Assembly (NCBI GenBank): GCA_035913415.1
Contig: JAMIIV010000207.1
Span: forward strand, 29,866-93,865
Origin: UBA5070 sp035913415
GTDB lineage: Bacteria; Fibrobacterota; Fibrobacteria; UBA5070
Length of the DNA: 64,000 nt
Direction of reading: 5' to 3'
Shown: positions 52,268 to 60,833 of the stretch, piece by piece
How the letters are laid out: every line of letters begins with the position of its first letter
Numbering within the stretch: the first letter of the stretch is position 1
The notes under the pieces: generated by a model
Database searches by the model: none
The model's input: the letters and a program-made list of their open reading frames with translations, nothing else
What the model was told of the DNA's origin: nothing
Program-made: the position numbers and the translations under genes

Positions 52268-52505
52268 GGGAAGAATCTCCGCTGGAGGATTCGCCGGCCG
52301 GGCCATTTCCGGGAGCGCCGAAAGATAGGCCCGCCCTGCAGGCCTGCTGCGGGGGGGCGGAAAGCGTAGGTCGCCCCAATCTCGCTCTTGGAAGACAATG
52401 ACCGAAGTGAACCTCGCCCAGGTCCAGCCGCCGGATTCGACGGGACCTCCGTCGGGGGAATGCGATCGCTCAAGCGGCATTCCGCGCGGGGCACCACCGA
52501 CGATG

Positions 52506-52534
52506 GCGCATATGAGAATGTATCTCATTTGCGC
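52506..52534. promoter_or_regulatory. 29-nt palindromic operator candidate
   Basis: A dyad centred on 52520 has exact arms GCGCA ... TGCGC (outer) and ATGAGA ... TCTCAT (inner), with one T/T mismatch between them, 22 of 24 arm positions paired. It lies 23 nt before the SRPBCC start, in the divergent 289-nt region 52268-52556. This is the shape of a repressor operator (for example of an ArsR-type regulator, often near such genes), but no regulator gene is present here. Confidence 0.55.
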
Positions 52535-52556
52535 TGTCACGCAGAACGGAGCGCCC

Positions 52557-52964
52557 ATGAAGATCACCATCGAAACCCTCGTCGCCGCATCCATCGAACG
52601 CGTATGGGAGGCGTGGAACTCTCCCACCGACATCGTGTCGTGGAACTTCGCCTCCGACGACTGGCGTTGCCCCTCGGCCCATGTGGACTTGCGCGTGGGC
52701 GGCACATTCGGAGCCAGGATGGAAGCCAAGGACGGCTCCTTCGGCTTCGACTTCGAAGGCACCTATACCGTAGTGGACCACCTGCGGCGCCTGGAATACC
52801 GCATGGCAGATGACCGGACCGTGCAAGTAACCTTCGAGCCCGAGGCCGAAGGCGTCCGCGTCCGCGAGAGTTTCGATACCGAGGACACCAACGCCGCCGA
52901 GATGCAACGGGCCGGTTGGCAGGCCATCCTCGACAATTTCCGCAAATACGTGGAAGCGGGCTGA
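52557..52964 (+). CDS. SRPBCC/AHSA1-domain protein
   Basis: 135 aa. The START/Bet v1-like pattern is plain: MKITIETLVAASIERVWEAW start, WRCPSAHVDLRVGGTFGARM, then GFDFEGTYTVVDHLRRLEYR and the C-terminal helix ending WQAILDNFRKYVE. These proteins bind hydrophobic ligands or act as stress chaperone co-factors. Its start lies just after the palindrome at 52506-52534, which may regulate it. Convergent with 53011-53616. Confidence 0.88.
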   Translation: MKITIETLVAASIERVWEAWNSPTDIVSWNFASDDWRCPSAHVDLRVGGTFGARMEAKDGSFGFDFEGTYTVVDHLRRLEYRMADDRTVQVTFEPEAEGVRVRESFDTEDTNAAEMQRAGWQAILDNFRKYVEAG

Positions 52965-53010
52965 CAGGCGGAACGAGGGCGTGCATCGAAGTCCTCGAGG
53001 CCGCTCTCCC

Positions 53011-53616
53011 TCACCACCGAACCCCCATCATCACGCCCATGCGGAAATCGGGGTCCCACTCGTAGCGGAAATCGGAATGTTTCAGGTCGTCGGACGCACG
53101 CCCGGTCAACGACCAATCGTGGTGCGCCAATCCCCACCGAGCGTAGGGCTCCATGGTGGCGTGTTCGAAAAGTCCCCAGGTCAGGCCGCCCTCGATGCCT
53201 GCCGCCCAGGTCTCCACGTGCTGGCGGAAATCGTCCGAACCCCAGTCCCGGCGATCCTGGTAGGCGAAGGTGATGCGCCGCCAGCGACCATAGGCACCCA
53301 ACTTCAGAGACCGCCATCCTGGTTCGTCGAAAGGGCGCATCCAGGCACTGGCCCAGAGGCCGCCCCCTCGCACCTGGACATCACCGGTTTCTTCGTCCAC
53401 CCAACCGTTGAAGTTGGCGTACTCGCGATCCATCCATTCCGGAGCAAGCCCCACACCCCATCCGTCGAACTCGTGGCCCACCTGCACGATGTGCGACTTC
53501 GTCTTTTCCAGCACCGGTCCCAGCAGGTCGTACTGCACCTGCCACGCGCCACAGGTGCCGACCACGACCAGTGCCAGTGCAATTGCCCTGCAGTTCATTT
53601 GGTTGTTCTTTCGCAT
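53011..53616 (-). CDS. Secreted beta-barrel-like protein, 201 aa
   Basis: A start at 53616 gives a signal peptide with RKNN n-region and AGGA 9 nt upstream; 53598 is an alternative. The mature chain is rich in Gly, Trp and Tyr with alternating hydrophobics (GWGVGLAPEWMDREYANFNG, ARWGLAHHDWSLTG) and ends aromatic (GVMMGVRW), fitting a small outer-membrane barrel. No family recognised. Confidence 0.72.
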   Translation of the reverse strand: MRKNNQMNCRAIALALVVVGTCGAWQVQYDLLGPVLEKTKSHIVQVGHEFDGWGVGLAPEWMDREYANFNGWVDEETGDVQVRGGGLWASAWMRPFDEPGWRSLKLGAYGRWRRITFAYQDRRDWGSDDFRQHVETWAAGIEGGLTWGLFEHATMEPYARWGLAHHDWSLTGRASDDLKHSDFRYEWDPDFRMGVMMGVRW

Positions 53617-53937
53617 CCCGAAAGTCCTAAGCATTTTCCGGGCCATCCATCTGCATTCGCTTCACGGAAGAGGAACCTGCCGAAGTGAAGCCCTGTTCCT
53701 GCACCGTCTTCCGGCTCGAGCACATTTGCTCGACACAACCTCGATCACCGCGAGGTCCGGTCGCCAGGACACAAGATTCGGAGGCTCCAGAGTCCTACAA
53801 TCCATGCACTTTCCGCATGCATAAGACCACCATTTCGCATCACGGCGCATGAAATCGAGGAAATATCTTCCTCCCTCGACACCCCTGGGCGACAGATGGC
53901 AACCATGCCCTCTCGCACCAGGCACAGAGGATCCCCC
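53617..53937. other. 321-nt divergent regulatory gap
   Basis: Between the minus-strand barrel-like gene and the plus-strand TauE-like permease. It contains a run of A/T-rich bases (53810-53880) with GGAA-ATAT-CTTCC type symmetry near 53860 but no reading frame I can support. Both promoters are presumably here. Confidence 0.5.
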
Positions 53938-54708
53938 ATGAGCGCCGTGATCTTCCTGGCCGTTGGCGTTGGCGCCGGCATCCTTTCCGGGCTCTTCGGG
54001 ATCGGCGGGGGCAGCCTCATCGTGCCGTGCCTGATCGCCCTGGCCGGCATGGATGTGCTGCACGCCAGCGCCACGTCGCTGGCCGCGTTGCTGCTGCCCG
54101 TCGGCGCCCTGGGGGTGTGGCAGTACCACAAGGCCGGTCTGGTGCAGTGGAAGGTGGCGGGATGGCTTTCCGCCGGTCTGTTGCTGGGCTCGGCGCTGGG
54201 CGCACAGTTCGCGCTCTCGCTGCCCTCAGTCTGGCTGGAGCGTGCGTACGCGTGTTTCCTGCTCTACATCGCCCAAGGGTATCTGGGACTCGGGAAGATC
54301 CTGCGCGGCGAGTCCCTCGCCGAAGTCGAACCCGGGCCACGCCAGGAAGGGCACATCCCTGTTTGGCTGGCCACAGGCTTCGCCGCGGGCATCGTGGCGG
54401 GTCTGTTCGGCAAGGGCGGAGGCGTCGTCGTCGTCCCCATTCTGATGGCCTTCTACGCCTACCGCGCCAAGGAGGCGACAGGCACATCGCTGGCCGCCCT
54501 GCAACTGCCCGTCGGGCTTCCGGGAGTGCTGCTCTACGCGCGCAACGGCGTGCTCGACGTCCGTCTCGCCGGGTGGGTCGCTCTGGGCTTGGTCGCCGGC
54601 ACGTTCTTTGGAACCCGCATCGCCATCGGCTTGAAACCCGCCCTGTTCAAGAAGCTCTTCGGAACCTTCCTGCTGGGCGTCTCGCTGTTTCTCTTCCTGC
54701 GGACCTGA
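53938..54708 (+). CDS. TauE/SafE (TSUP) family permease
   Basis: 256 aa with eight or so hydrophobic helices. Two Gly-rich repeats characteristic of TSUP sulfite/organosulfonate exporters: GLFGIGGGSLIVPCLI (about residues 20-36) and GLFGKGGGVVVVPILM (about 160-176), plus ATGTSLAALQLPVG. ATG with GGAT 6 nt upstream. The substrate (sulfite, sulfoacetate or other anion) is not evident. The kinase gene follows by 9 nt. Confidence 0.92.
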   Translation: MSAVIFLAVGVGAGILSGLFGIGGGSLIVPCLIALAGMDVLHASATSLAALLLPVGALGVWQYHKAGLVQWKVAGWLSAGLLLGSALGAQFALSLPSVWLERAYACFLLYIAQGYLGLGKILRGESLAEVEPGPRQEGHIPVWLATGFAAGIVAGLFGKGGGVVVVPILMAFYAYRAKEATGTSLAALQLPVGLPGVLLYARNGVLDVRLAGWVALGLVAGTFFGTRIAIGLKPALFKKLFGTFLLGVSLFLFLRT

Positions 54709-54717
54709 GGCCACACG

Positions 54718-55626
54718 ATGGCGAAACGATCCGACGGCGACCAACTGCTCCAGGAGCTTTGGGGAGGCTACGGGCGACTGGTGCGCCGGAGCACCCCCGA
54801 GGGGACGGAAATCGTCAAGGATGTCCGCTGGCCTCCGGGGAAGACCGACCTCTCGCACCGGCGCAAGCTGCGCTCCTACCAGGTGGAAGCGCACTGGTAC
54901 CGGCACTGGGGTGCCAGGGTTCCCGCGGTGTGCCGGATTCCGTCGTGTCGCGAGGTGCGGACGCGACCCGACGGCATGGTCCTGCTGCTGGAGGATCTCG
55001 ATGCGGCGGGGTACACCAGACGCAGCTCGCACCTGGGGAGGGAAGACCTGCAAGGCGCCATCGACTGGTTGGCGCGCTTCCACGCGACCTTCCTGGGGAT
55101 CCCGCCCGAGGGATTGTGGAAGGAAGGCTCGTACTGGCATCTGGACACGCGTCCGGACGAATGGAAGGGCATGCCCGCGGGGCCGCTGCGGGACGCCGCG
55201 GCGGAGATCCATCGGAGGCTTTCCGGGGCGCGGTTCCGCACCATCGTCCACGGGGACGCCAAACCTGACAATTTCTGTCTCGGATCTCCGGGGAGCGTCG
55301 CGGCGGTGGATTTCCAGTACGTGGGAGGGGGGTGCGGCATGCGCGACCTGGCCTACCTGCTGGACGACTTTCGCGGCGGCGCCCTCGAGGAGGCTTCCAC
55401 GCGTCCGGCGCTGGACCGGTACTTCCGCACTTTCCGGGAGGCCCTGGCCGGCAATCCCGCGCACGCCCCGTTCGCCGAAGAGATCGAGGCGGAATGGCGC
55501 GCGTTGTTCCCGGTGGCATGGCTGGATTTCCAGCGCTTCCTGCAAGGCTGGAGCTCCGCCTGCCGCCGTCCCTCGCCCGGCCTGGAACGAGCCATCCGCG
55601 CCGAGCTGGAGCGCCTGGGTCGCTGA
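54718..55626 (+). CDS. APH/ecdysteroid-kinase-like phosphotransferase
   Basis: 302 aa. Kinase-fold motifs: Brenner motif HGDAKPDNF (catalytic Asp near residue 179) and the metal-binding VDFQYVGGGCGMRDLAYLL. The ATP-binding N-lobe has EIVKDVRWPPG; the motif order matches the EcKinase/CHK (choline-kinase-like) relatives. Small-molecule phosphate acceptor unknown. It is likely co-transcribed with the permease. Confidence 0.88.
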   Translation: MAKRSDGDQLLQELWGGYGRLVRRSTPEGTEIVKDVRWPPGKTDLSHRRKLRSYQVEAHWYRHWGARVPAVCRIPSCREVRTRPDGMVLLLEDLDAAGYTRRSSHLGREDLQGAIDWLARFHATFLGIPPEGLWKEGSYWHLDTRPDEWKGMPAGPLRDAAAEIHRRLSGARFRTIVHGDAKPDNFCLGSPGSVAAVDFQYVGGGCGMRDLAYLLDDFRGGALEEASTRPALDRYFRTFREALAGNPAHAPFAEEIEAEWRALFPVAWLDFQRFLQGWSSACRRPSPGLERAIRAELERLGR

Positions 55627-55702
55627 ATCCGGGGCGGTGGGGCGATCCTGATCACGCATCGAGACCGTGCGCGTCCTGTCCGGAACAGCGGTGGTGAAGC
55701 GC

Positions 55703-55730
55703 TTGCTTTTTCCTGCTTCCAGGGTATGTT
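55703..55730 (+). promoter_or_regulatory. Sigma-70-type promoter for the structured RNA
   Basis: TTGCTT (55703-55708) and TATGTT (55725-55730) with a 16-nt spacer; start predicted at about 55737-55739, exactly at the 5' arm of the outer RNA stem. The fit makes it a dedicated RNA promoter. Confidence 0.65.
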
Positions 55731-55737
55731 AGAGGAA

Positions 55738-55860
55738 TGGTCAACCTGAAGATCCTTCTGCAGCCGGACATGAACCGGTTCCTCGCCGTCCCGGCCGCTG
55801 GTCGGGAGGGGTATTCCCGACGCGGAGGACTTCGGTAGGATCGACGCAGGTTGACCTTCC
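55738..55860 (+). ncRNA. Structured RNA, standalone or a leader/attenuator
   Basis: A 10-bp perfect outer stem GGTCAACCTG (55739-55748)/CAGGTTGACC (55847-55856) closes a multibranched domain: GATCCT/AGGATC (55751-55756/55837-55842), CCGG hairpin (55764-55778), TCCTC/GAGGA (55780-55784/55825-55829) and GTCGGGA/TCCCGAC (55801-55821). A terminator follows at once, and a GreA-like gene 30 nt beyond. I do not recognise a known riboswitch or ncRNA class. A 33-codon frame (55738-55839) runs through it but stem pairing explains the sequence better. Confidence 0.7.
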
Positions 55861-55861
55861 C

Positions 55862-55891
55862 AAAGCCCTCCCGCACCGGGAGGGCTTTTTT
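55862..55891 (+). terminator. Intrinsic terminator
   Basis: AAAGCCCTCCCG (55862-55873) pairs perfectly with CGGGAGGGCTTT (55877-55888) across a 3-nt loop, followed by a T-run to 55891. It ends the structured RNA and lies 31 nt before the GreA-like gene, so it could also attenuate it. Confidence 0.9.
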
Positions 55892-55921
55892 GTTGCATCC
55901 GAAACAGCGCAAGGAGACATC

Positions 55922-56209
55922 ATGCATTCGACCGACAACTACACGGAACCCATCCGCCTCGGGTCCGTCGTGGACGTACTGTATCTGGACAAGGGGCTCC
56001 GCCGCGAACTTGCCGTCGTGGCGCCGCAGGAAGCCAATCCATTCAAAGGGAAGATGAGCGTGCGCTCTCCACTGTGCAGAGCGATCCTTGGGCAGAAGAG
56101 CGGCGACATCGTGGACCTGTCCGCACCAGGTGGGCGATTCAGAATCCAGATCATGGGAGTCCAGAACTCCGAGCCCGCCTGCGACGGAGACCAGCGCGAG
56201 GGTCCGTGA
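55922..56209 (+). CDS. GreA/GreB C-terminal-domain protein (Rnk-like)
   Basis: 95 aa. The FKBP-like GreA/B C-domain pattern is IRLGSVVDVLYLDKG ... ELAVVAPQEANPFKGKMSVRSPLCRAILGQKSGDIVDL, without the coiled-coil N-terminus, as in nucleoside diphosphate kinase regulator Rnk. Such proteins bind RNA polymerase. AGGAGA 5 nt before the ATG is strong. Just after the terminator at 55862-55891, so expression may depend on read-through. Confidence 0.85.
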   Translation: MHSTDNYTEPIRLGSVVDVLYLDKGLRRELAVVAPQEANPFKGKMSVRSPLCRAILGQKSGDIVDLSAPGGRFRIQIMGVQNSEPACDGDQREGP

Positions 56210-56311
56210 GGGATTCGACGAGAAGCGGATGACCACCCTGTCGGCGCACCTCCATCGCCACGGCCATCGCCGCGACCGAGTTGCCAGTGCCCGACAGGCT
56301 CGGGGGAATTC

Positions 56312-57805
56312 CTACCGCGATGGAACCACGATTCGCACGGCCACGTCTTTGGCCGCATCGGGGGTGGCTATGTACACCCCCGGGCGGATCCCTGCCCGGG
56401 AGATCGTCGCCATCAGGCTTCGGCCTGCCGGGACTTCCACCGATCCCGCATCGCGGCCCTGGAGATCCACGATCCGATAGGTCTCGGTGCGCGCGGCGAT
56501 CCCTGTGCTCCGGGGTTCCACTCCCGTGGTTGCCGGGGTGATGGACAAACGATACCCGTAGAATTCGCTGGTCACGTTGACGGGCACGGTGAAGGATCCG
56601 TTCGTCACGGCAACTTTGGTGGATGACAGCGTGGTGGGCCCGTTGACCGGCGTGTCCTTGTTGGCCCAGGTGACCTGCTCGACCTTCACGTTCACGCTGG
56701 AGCCCATCCACGAGGGCACCCCGGTGACGTTCACGTTCACGGTCCCGATGCTCTTGCCTCCCAGCACGATGCTCGCGAACTGCTGCGACTTGTCGACGTT
56801 GGCGAACGCATCGACACCATCGCTCTTGTCGTTGGGAGGAACGGTCTTGGCCATGTAGCCCGACATGTCGCCGTACCACTTGTAGAGATGCCAGCCTCCG
56901 CCCTTCTGGTTCCCGGAAGTCAGGAGGCTTCCCAGCCGCCCCGGCAAGGCCGTGAACCACCACGAAATCATGGCGCTCTCCACGCCGTGACGCTCGAACT
57001 TGGAAATGAACGGGACCGAGTATCCCGGCGACCCTTCATAAGGGTCGCTGATCTTGGAGGAGTATTCGTTGATGCTGATCGCACGCGGGGTGATGCCCAG
57101 ACTCTTCTCCAGGGCACGGTAATTTTCCAGAGCGCCGACAAATCCTGCCGAGCCCCACTGGTGCCAACTGATCACGTCCGGAAGACAGTTGTTGGCCTTG
57201 GCGAACTTGAGGAAGTCCGACATGCGCGTGCTGTTGTAGAACGAGAACGAGGGTCCGATGACCCGCATCCCGGGATCCTGGGACTTGATCAGGTCGTAGG
57301 TGGGTTTCCAACAGAGGGTATTGAAATCGCCATTGGCGGCAGGCCAGGTGTCGGGGGGTTCGTTCCAGATCTCGTAGCCGTCCCAGTTGGTCAGACCCGA
57401 GGCCTTCTTGGCGGCGATGACGTTCTTCACTTCATTGAGCCAGGTGGTTTGGCCGGGCCACTTGTAGGGCCATCCCGGCAGGACGTCGGGCAGGCGGATC
57501 TGGACCTTGGTTCCCACGGACGCGACACGACGGGCCACCGGGATCGCGGCGCCGATGGGCTGTTGCCTCCCGGTGCCCGACAACGCCGGATTGGTGAGCG
57601 AACGGGGTTTCAGGGGAGCGACCATCCCATTGATGTCGGTGGGAAGGGTCTCGGTGATCCCGTAGAGCGAGCCGGAGGCGGCATGGGTCACAGGGCGGAG
57701 ACTGTCCGACAGGCTCACCCCCAACTGGAAGGTTGCGCCCCTCGCTGAGCTCGCGCTCAGGGCGCAAAGGCCCAACACTCCAAGGATTCGACGATTCGTG
57801 CCCAT
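56312..57805 (-). CDS. Secreted clan GH-A glycoside hydrolase with C-terminal sorting domain
   Basis: 497 aa: signal peptide (MGTNRRILGVLGLCALSASSARG), a TIM-barrel catalytic domain with acid/base Glu149 in EIWNEPPD and nucleophile Glu247 in SINEYSS, and beta-sandwich modules about 330-430. The pattern resembles GH39-like or GH5/GH30-like enzymes. The last 65 residues (TYRIVDLQGRDAGSVEVPAG onward) form a C-terminal sorting-type domain, as in T9SS-like substrates. A truncated relative is at the right edge (63643-64000). Acts on plant or fungal polysaccharide outside the cell; exact substrate open. Confidence 0.88.
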   Translation of the reverse strand: MGTNRRILGVLGLCALSASSARGATFQLGVSLSDSLRPVTHAASGSLYGITETLPTDINGMVAPLKPRSLTNPALSGTGRQQPIGAAIPVARRVASVGTKVQIRLPDVLPGWPYKWPGQTTWLNEVKNVIAAKKASGLTNWDGYEIWNEPPDTWPAANGDFNTLCWKPTYDLIKSQDPGMRVIGPSFSFYNSTRMSDFLKFAKANNCLPDVISWHQWGSAGFVGALENYRALEKSLGITPRAISINEYSSKISDPYEGSPGYSVPFISKFERHGVESAMISWWFTALPGRLGSLLTSGNQKGGGWHLYKWYGDMSGYMAKTVPPNDKSDGVDAFANVDKSQQFASIVLGGKSIGTVNVNVTGVPSWMGSSVNVKVEQVTWANKDTPVNGPTTLSSTKVAVTNGSFTVPVNVTSEFYGYRLSITPATTGVEPRSTGIAARTETYRIVDLQGRDAGSVEVPAGRSLMATISRAGIRPGVYIATPDAAKDVAVRIVVPSR

Positions 57806-58039
57806 GTTTCCCCCCGCTTGCCCGGACTCGGGGCCCGGATTCTCACATCCATCCGCTTCGATCTCGATCAAGACTGTATCATGACGCGCGCCTTGAGTCC
57901 GCCAGACGGCGGTCGCGAGCGGCTTCGAGACATCCCTGCGATCTCTCCCATCCACGATAGGGCCCCCCACACGCGACGCGTTCCGGTTTCATCGGGCCGG
58001 TTATCCCAAAACAGCACAGCCCGAGCGGGGGCCCAAGGT

Positions 58040-59020
58040 TCAGCGCAGGTCGGTGCGATCGATCCCGTGCAACCGGATCTCGTCGATCCAGACTTCGCTT
58101 CCCTGGGCGAAGAACATCGACAAATGGGTGACCGAATCGCGCACCCCCAGCCAGCCGACGTTCCCTCCATTGGCGGAGGCGGGATCGAGGTCGGAGGGGC
58201 GAATGGAAAACCGCTTCCAGGTGGAGTCGGGGTAGACTGGGGTCCAAGCCTTGCGGGCGTTGACTCCCTGATGATCGAAGGCCACCGTCACTATGGTGTT
58301 CCTTCCGCGCGCCCACACCTCGATGGAATCCAGGCTGCGCAGGTTGTACGCCCTCCGACCCAACGGCACACCCGCCAGGGCGAACGTCTTGCGGATCGGA
58401 GCCGTGAAGGTGGTGTACAGGGCGTATCCCGCTCGGCCCGCGCCCGCTTCGACCCGCAAGGGTGCCGAGACGCTGGCGGAATCGCCGGAATTGGTGTACC
58501 AGGCCGCCGGATAGGGAAGAAGGGTCAGGAGTGAATTCTGCTCGAAGTCGCTGACCAGGACCGAATTGAGCTCCAGTCGTTGGCGCTCCCCGATACCTGT
58601 CCAGACCGCGCCGGAATCGCTGCGCGTGGAATCCCGCAAGTCCCATCGCAAACGGATGCGCGTGCCCGGGCGCTGCAGATGCGGTTCCAGTCGAACCTGG
58701 ATGCGACCCTGCGAGGCATCGCGATCCCAGTAGACGATGCGAAACGGGATCGGCAGACTGTCGACGGTCTCCACGCGGAGATCGGAGCCCTGCATTGTGG
58801 TCTGCCGGAAGTCCAGATCCGAAGCCCCCACGCGGAGCACGGCGATCGTGGGGACGGTCATGGGGCGGTTCCAGCCTTCGAGCAGGGAATCCACGTGGAA
58901 GACCCTGGCCGCGACCATGTTGTCGGTTTCTGTCGTGCCGCCGGCGACCCGGTCGGCGCATCCGCCCAACAGCGCCAGCCCGACGGCCAGGAACGCCGCC
59001 ACCTCGCGCACCGCCTTCAT
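58040..59020 (-). CDS. TIGR02147-linked lipoprotein with DUF2341 and CBM-like domains
   Basis: 326 aa. Lipobox LLGGC near residue 21. Residues about 45-140 look like a DUF2341-type domain (DLRVETVDSLPIPFRIVYWD) and about 215-326 like a carbohydrate-binding-module/CIA30 fold (SIEVWARGRNTIVTVAF, STWKRFSIRPSDLDPAS, LSMFFAQGSEVWIDEIRLHG). ATG overlaps the TIGR02147 stop (ATGA at 59017-59020), a pairing common in Fibrobacter. Probably surface-attached. Confidence 0.85.
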   Translation of the reverse strand: MKAVREVAAFLAVGLALLGGCADRVAGGTTETDNMVAARVFHVDSLLEGWNRPMTVPTIAVLRVGASDLDFRQTTMQGSDLRVETVDSLPIPFRIVYWDRDASQGRIQVRLEPHLQRPGTRIRLRWDLRDSTRSDSGAVWTGIGERQRLELNSVLVSDFEQNSLLTLLPYPAAWYTNSGDSASVSAPLRVEAGAGRAGYALYTTFTAPIRKTFALAGVPLGRRAYNLRSLDSIEVWARGRNTIVTVAFDHQGVNARKAWTPVYPDSTWKRFSIRPSDLDPASANGGNVGWLGVRDSVTHLSMFFAQGSEVWIDEIRLHGIDRTDLR

Positions 59021-59844
59021 GCCACGGCCTCGACATGGGTGAGCGGGAAATAGGCCATCACCAGTTGCATCACCCGGTCGGGCACCTTGGCCGAGTCGGA
59101 GTGTTTCTGGATCTGGAGCCGGCACTCCCGCAGAAGCTCCCGAACCTGGGTGAACACGACTTGGTCGACCGCCATCGTGAGGGTGGTGACATCGCGGATC
59201 TCGGCGGGGAATCGCTCCAAGGCCTCGGCGGCCAGGCCCAAGGTCTGGCGCTGGTACTGGCGCACGGCCTGCACCTTCTCCGGCCCGCGCGAGATCCCCA
59301 GATGCGGCTCCCCCACAAGCAGGGTCCCCGAGACCCCTTTTTTCACCAACCCAAGATCCAGGAGCAGTTCGAGCGCCGCTCCCACCTGGGCCTCGGTCAC
59401 TCGGGGATGGAGCCTGTGCGCGATCTCGGCCGCATTCGCCTTGCCGTTGACCATCTCGAGCACGCCGCGCACCGCCGCCACCCACCAGTCCCGGAAATAG
59501 GCGAGTTCCTTTTCGCCCAGATCGACACGATTCACGTCGCGCAGCGCCATGGCCTTCTCGAGCATCTCCTGCCGCGCCTTCCCATTGCGCTCGCGGGCGT
59601 AGCCCACCAACAGCAGGAAGTAGCTGGCACTGCGCTCGGTGAGCCCCAGGTATTCCACCGCCCGCGACTGGCACCGCGCCGGCAGGTGGGTCTCCTTGGA
59701 GAGGATTCGAAAGACGTTGCTGGTGTGCAGTCCCAGCGCCTCGCCCATCATCCGGAAGCTGTACGCAGGATTGGAGGCCTTGTGGTCCTCCAAGGCATCC
59801 TTCAGCAGATCGCGGTAGTCCAGGTATTCGAAGATCGGGCGCAT
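59017..59844 (-). CDS. TIGR02147-family (Fibrobacter paralogous) protein
   Basis: 275 aa, soluble. The opening MRPIFEYLDYRDLLKDALEDH and the signatures YSFRMMGEALGLHTSNVFRILS and FPAEIRDVTTLTMAVDQ identify the TIGR02147/DUF4423-containing family expanded in Fibrobacter. The N-terminal half looks helix-turn-helix like, so a DNA-binding or phase-like regulatory role for the coupled lipoprotein is plausible, but it is untested. ATG 59844 fits the family N-terminus. Confidence 0.93.
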   Translation of the reverse strand: MRPIFEYLDYRDLLKDALEDHKASNPAYSFRMMGEALGLHTSNVFRILSKETHLPARCQSRAVEYLGLTERSASYFLLLVGYARERNGKARQEMLEKAMALRDVNRVDLGEKELAYFRDWWVAAVRGVLEMVNGKANAAEIAHRLHPRVTEAQVGAALELLLDLGLVKKGVSGTLLVGEPHLGISRGPEKVQAVRQYQRQTLGLAAEALERFPAEIRDVTTLTMAVDQVVFTQVRELLRECRLQIQKHSDSAKVPDRVMQLVMAYFPLTHVEAVA

Positions 59845-60246
59845 GTTCTCGATTCTACCACCGCACTCCGGCAGTTTCCCGACAAGGCTTCCCCGGGAAC
59901 TCCGGATGACGCTCCTGCTGGCCTGAAAATGCCCTCGCCTCGATCACCGGGACCGCGCAAATCCTCACCTGGTCTTTGCTGTTTTGGAACAAGGCCGAGA
60001 GGAGCCGAACCGCCTGAGGCCCCCCTGTGGAGCTCCGCCAATCGTGTTCCTCCCGCAACGCGGCTGCGCCTTCCTACGTTCGAGCGATGGTCTCGCTCGA
60101 CACCATCCGCACCCTGGCCTTGACCCTATCCGCATCCAGGCGACGGGCGACCAAATCCCAGCGCACCTGACGGCGGCGGATCGGATCCATCTCCCGGAAT
60201 CTGTCCCCCGCTTCCACCCACGATCGCCCTCCCTCCGGAGCCCCCC
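59845..60246. other. 402-nt gap with no supported gene
   Basis: Divergent region between the TIGR02147 gene and an SRPBCC gene. Frames here have weak codon character and no family match. The only symmetry seen is CGAGCG/CGCTCG near 60085-60105. It probably holds the promoters of both flanking genes. Confidence 0.5.
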
Positions 60247-60672
60247 ATGCCCGACGTCCAAAACGAGCGTTCCTACGAGGCCACCCCCGCGCAGGTCTTC
60301 ACATGCCTGCGCGATCCCGCGCGCCTGGCCCGTTGGTGGGGTCCAGAAGGCTTCTCGAACACCATCGACGTGTTCGAGTTCGTTCCGGGCGGAGCGTGGT
60401 CGTTCACCATGCACGGCCCCGACGGCAAGGACTACCCCAACAAGAGCGTCTTCCGCGCGATCGAACCCGACATGCGCGTGGTGATCGACCACGACTGCGA
60501 ACCTCTCTTCACGCTCGAGATCCGCCTCACTCCCCACGGCGCGGGCACCCGTGTCGAGTGGCTCATGGACTTCCAGAACAAGACCTTCGCCCAGTCCATG
60601 AAGGACTTCCTGCTGTCGGCCAACGAGCAGAACCTCGACCGCCTGGCACAGGAGCTGGCCCGCCAGAGCTGA
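60247..60672 (+). CDS. SRPBCC/AHSA1-domain protein
   Basis: 141 aa START-like protein: YEATPAQVFTCLRDPARLARWWGPEGFSN near the start, GGAWSFTMHGPDGKDYPNKSVF, and the C-terminal LSANEQNLDRLAQELARQS. The conserved WWGPEGF motif is typical of AHSA1 proteins, and this copy differs from the one at 52557 in most positions. Ligand unknown. Confidence 0.87.
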   Translation: MPDVQNERSYEATPAQVFTCLRDPARLARWWGPEGFSNTIDVFEFVPGGAWSFTMHGPDGKDYPNKSVFRAIEPDMRVVIDHDCEPLFTLEIRLTPHGAGTRVEWLMDFQNKTFAQSMKDFLLSANEQNLDRLAQELARQS

Positions 60673-60833
60673 AGGTCTCGCCGACCCCGCCCCTCACCTT
60701 CCCCCCACGAGGCGGCAGCGCAGGTGGCGCCGCAAAGGAAGTCCGGAGCCCCTCCCCCGACCAGTCCCCCCCCAGGCCCGTCGCACACACCATCGGATGT
60801 CGGGATCCGTCCGACCTCGTCGAAAGCTGACCC

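Noticed and set aside
53662..54131. Minus-strand frame upstream of the TauE-like gene
   Set aside because: Lies in the promoter gap and antisense to the permease start; no ribosome-binding site.
55738..55839. 33-codon ORF MVNLKILLQP...
   Set aside because: No ribosome-binding site beyond AGAGGA at the promoter edge, and the pairing pattern explains the sequence as RNA.
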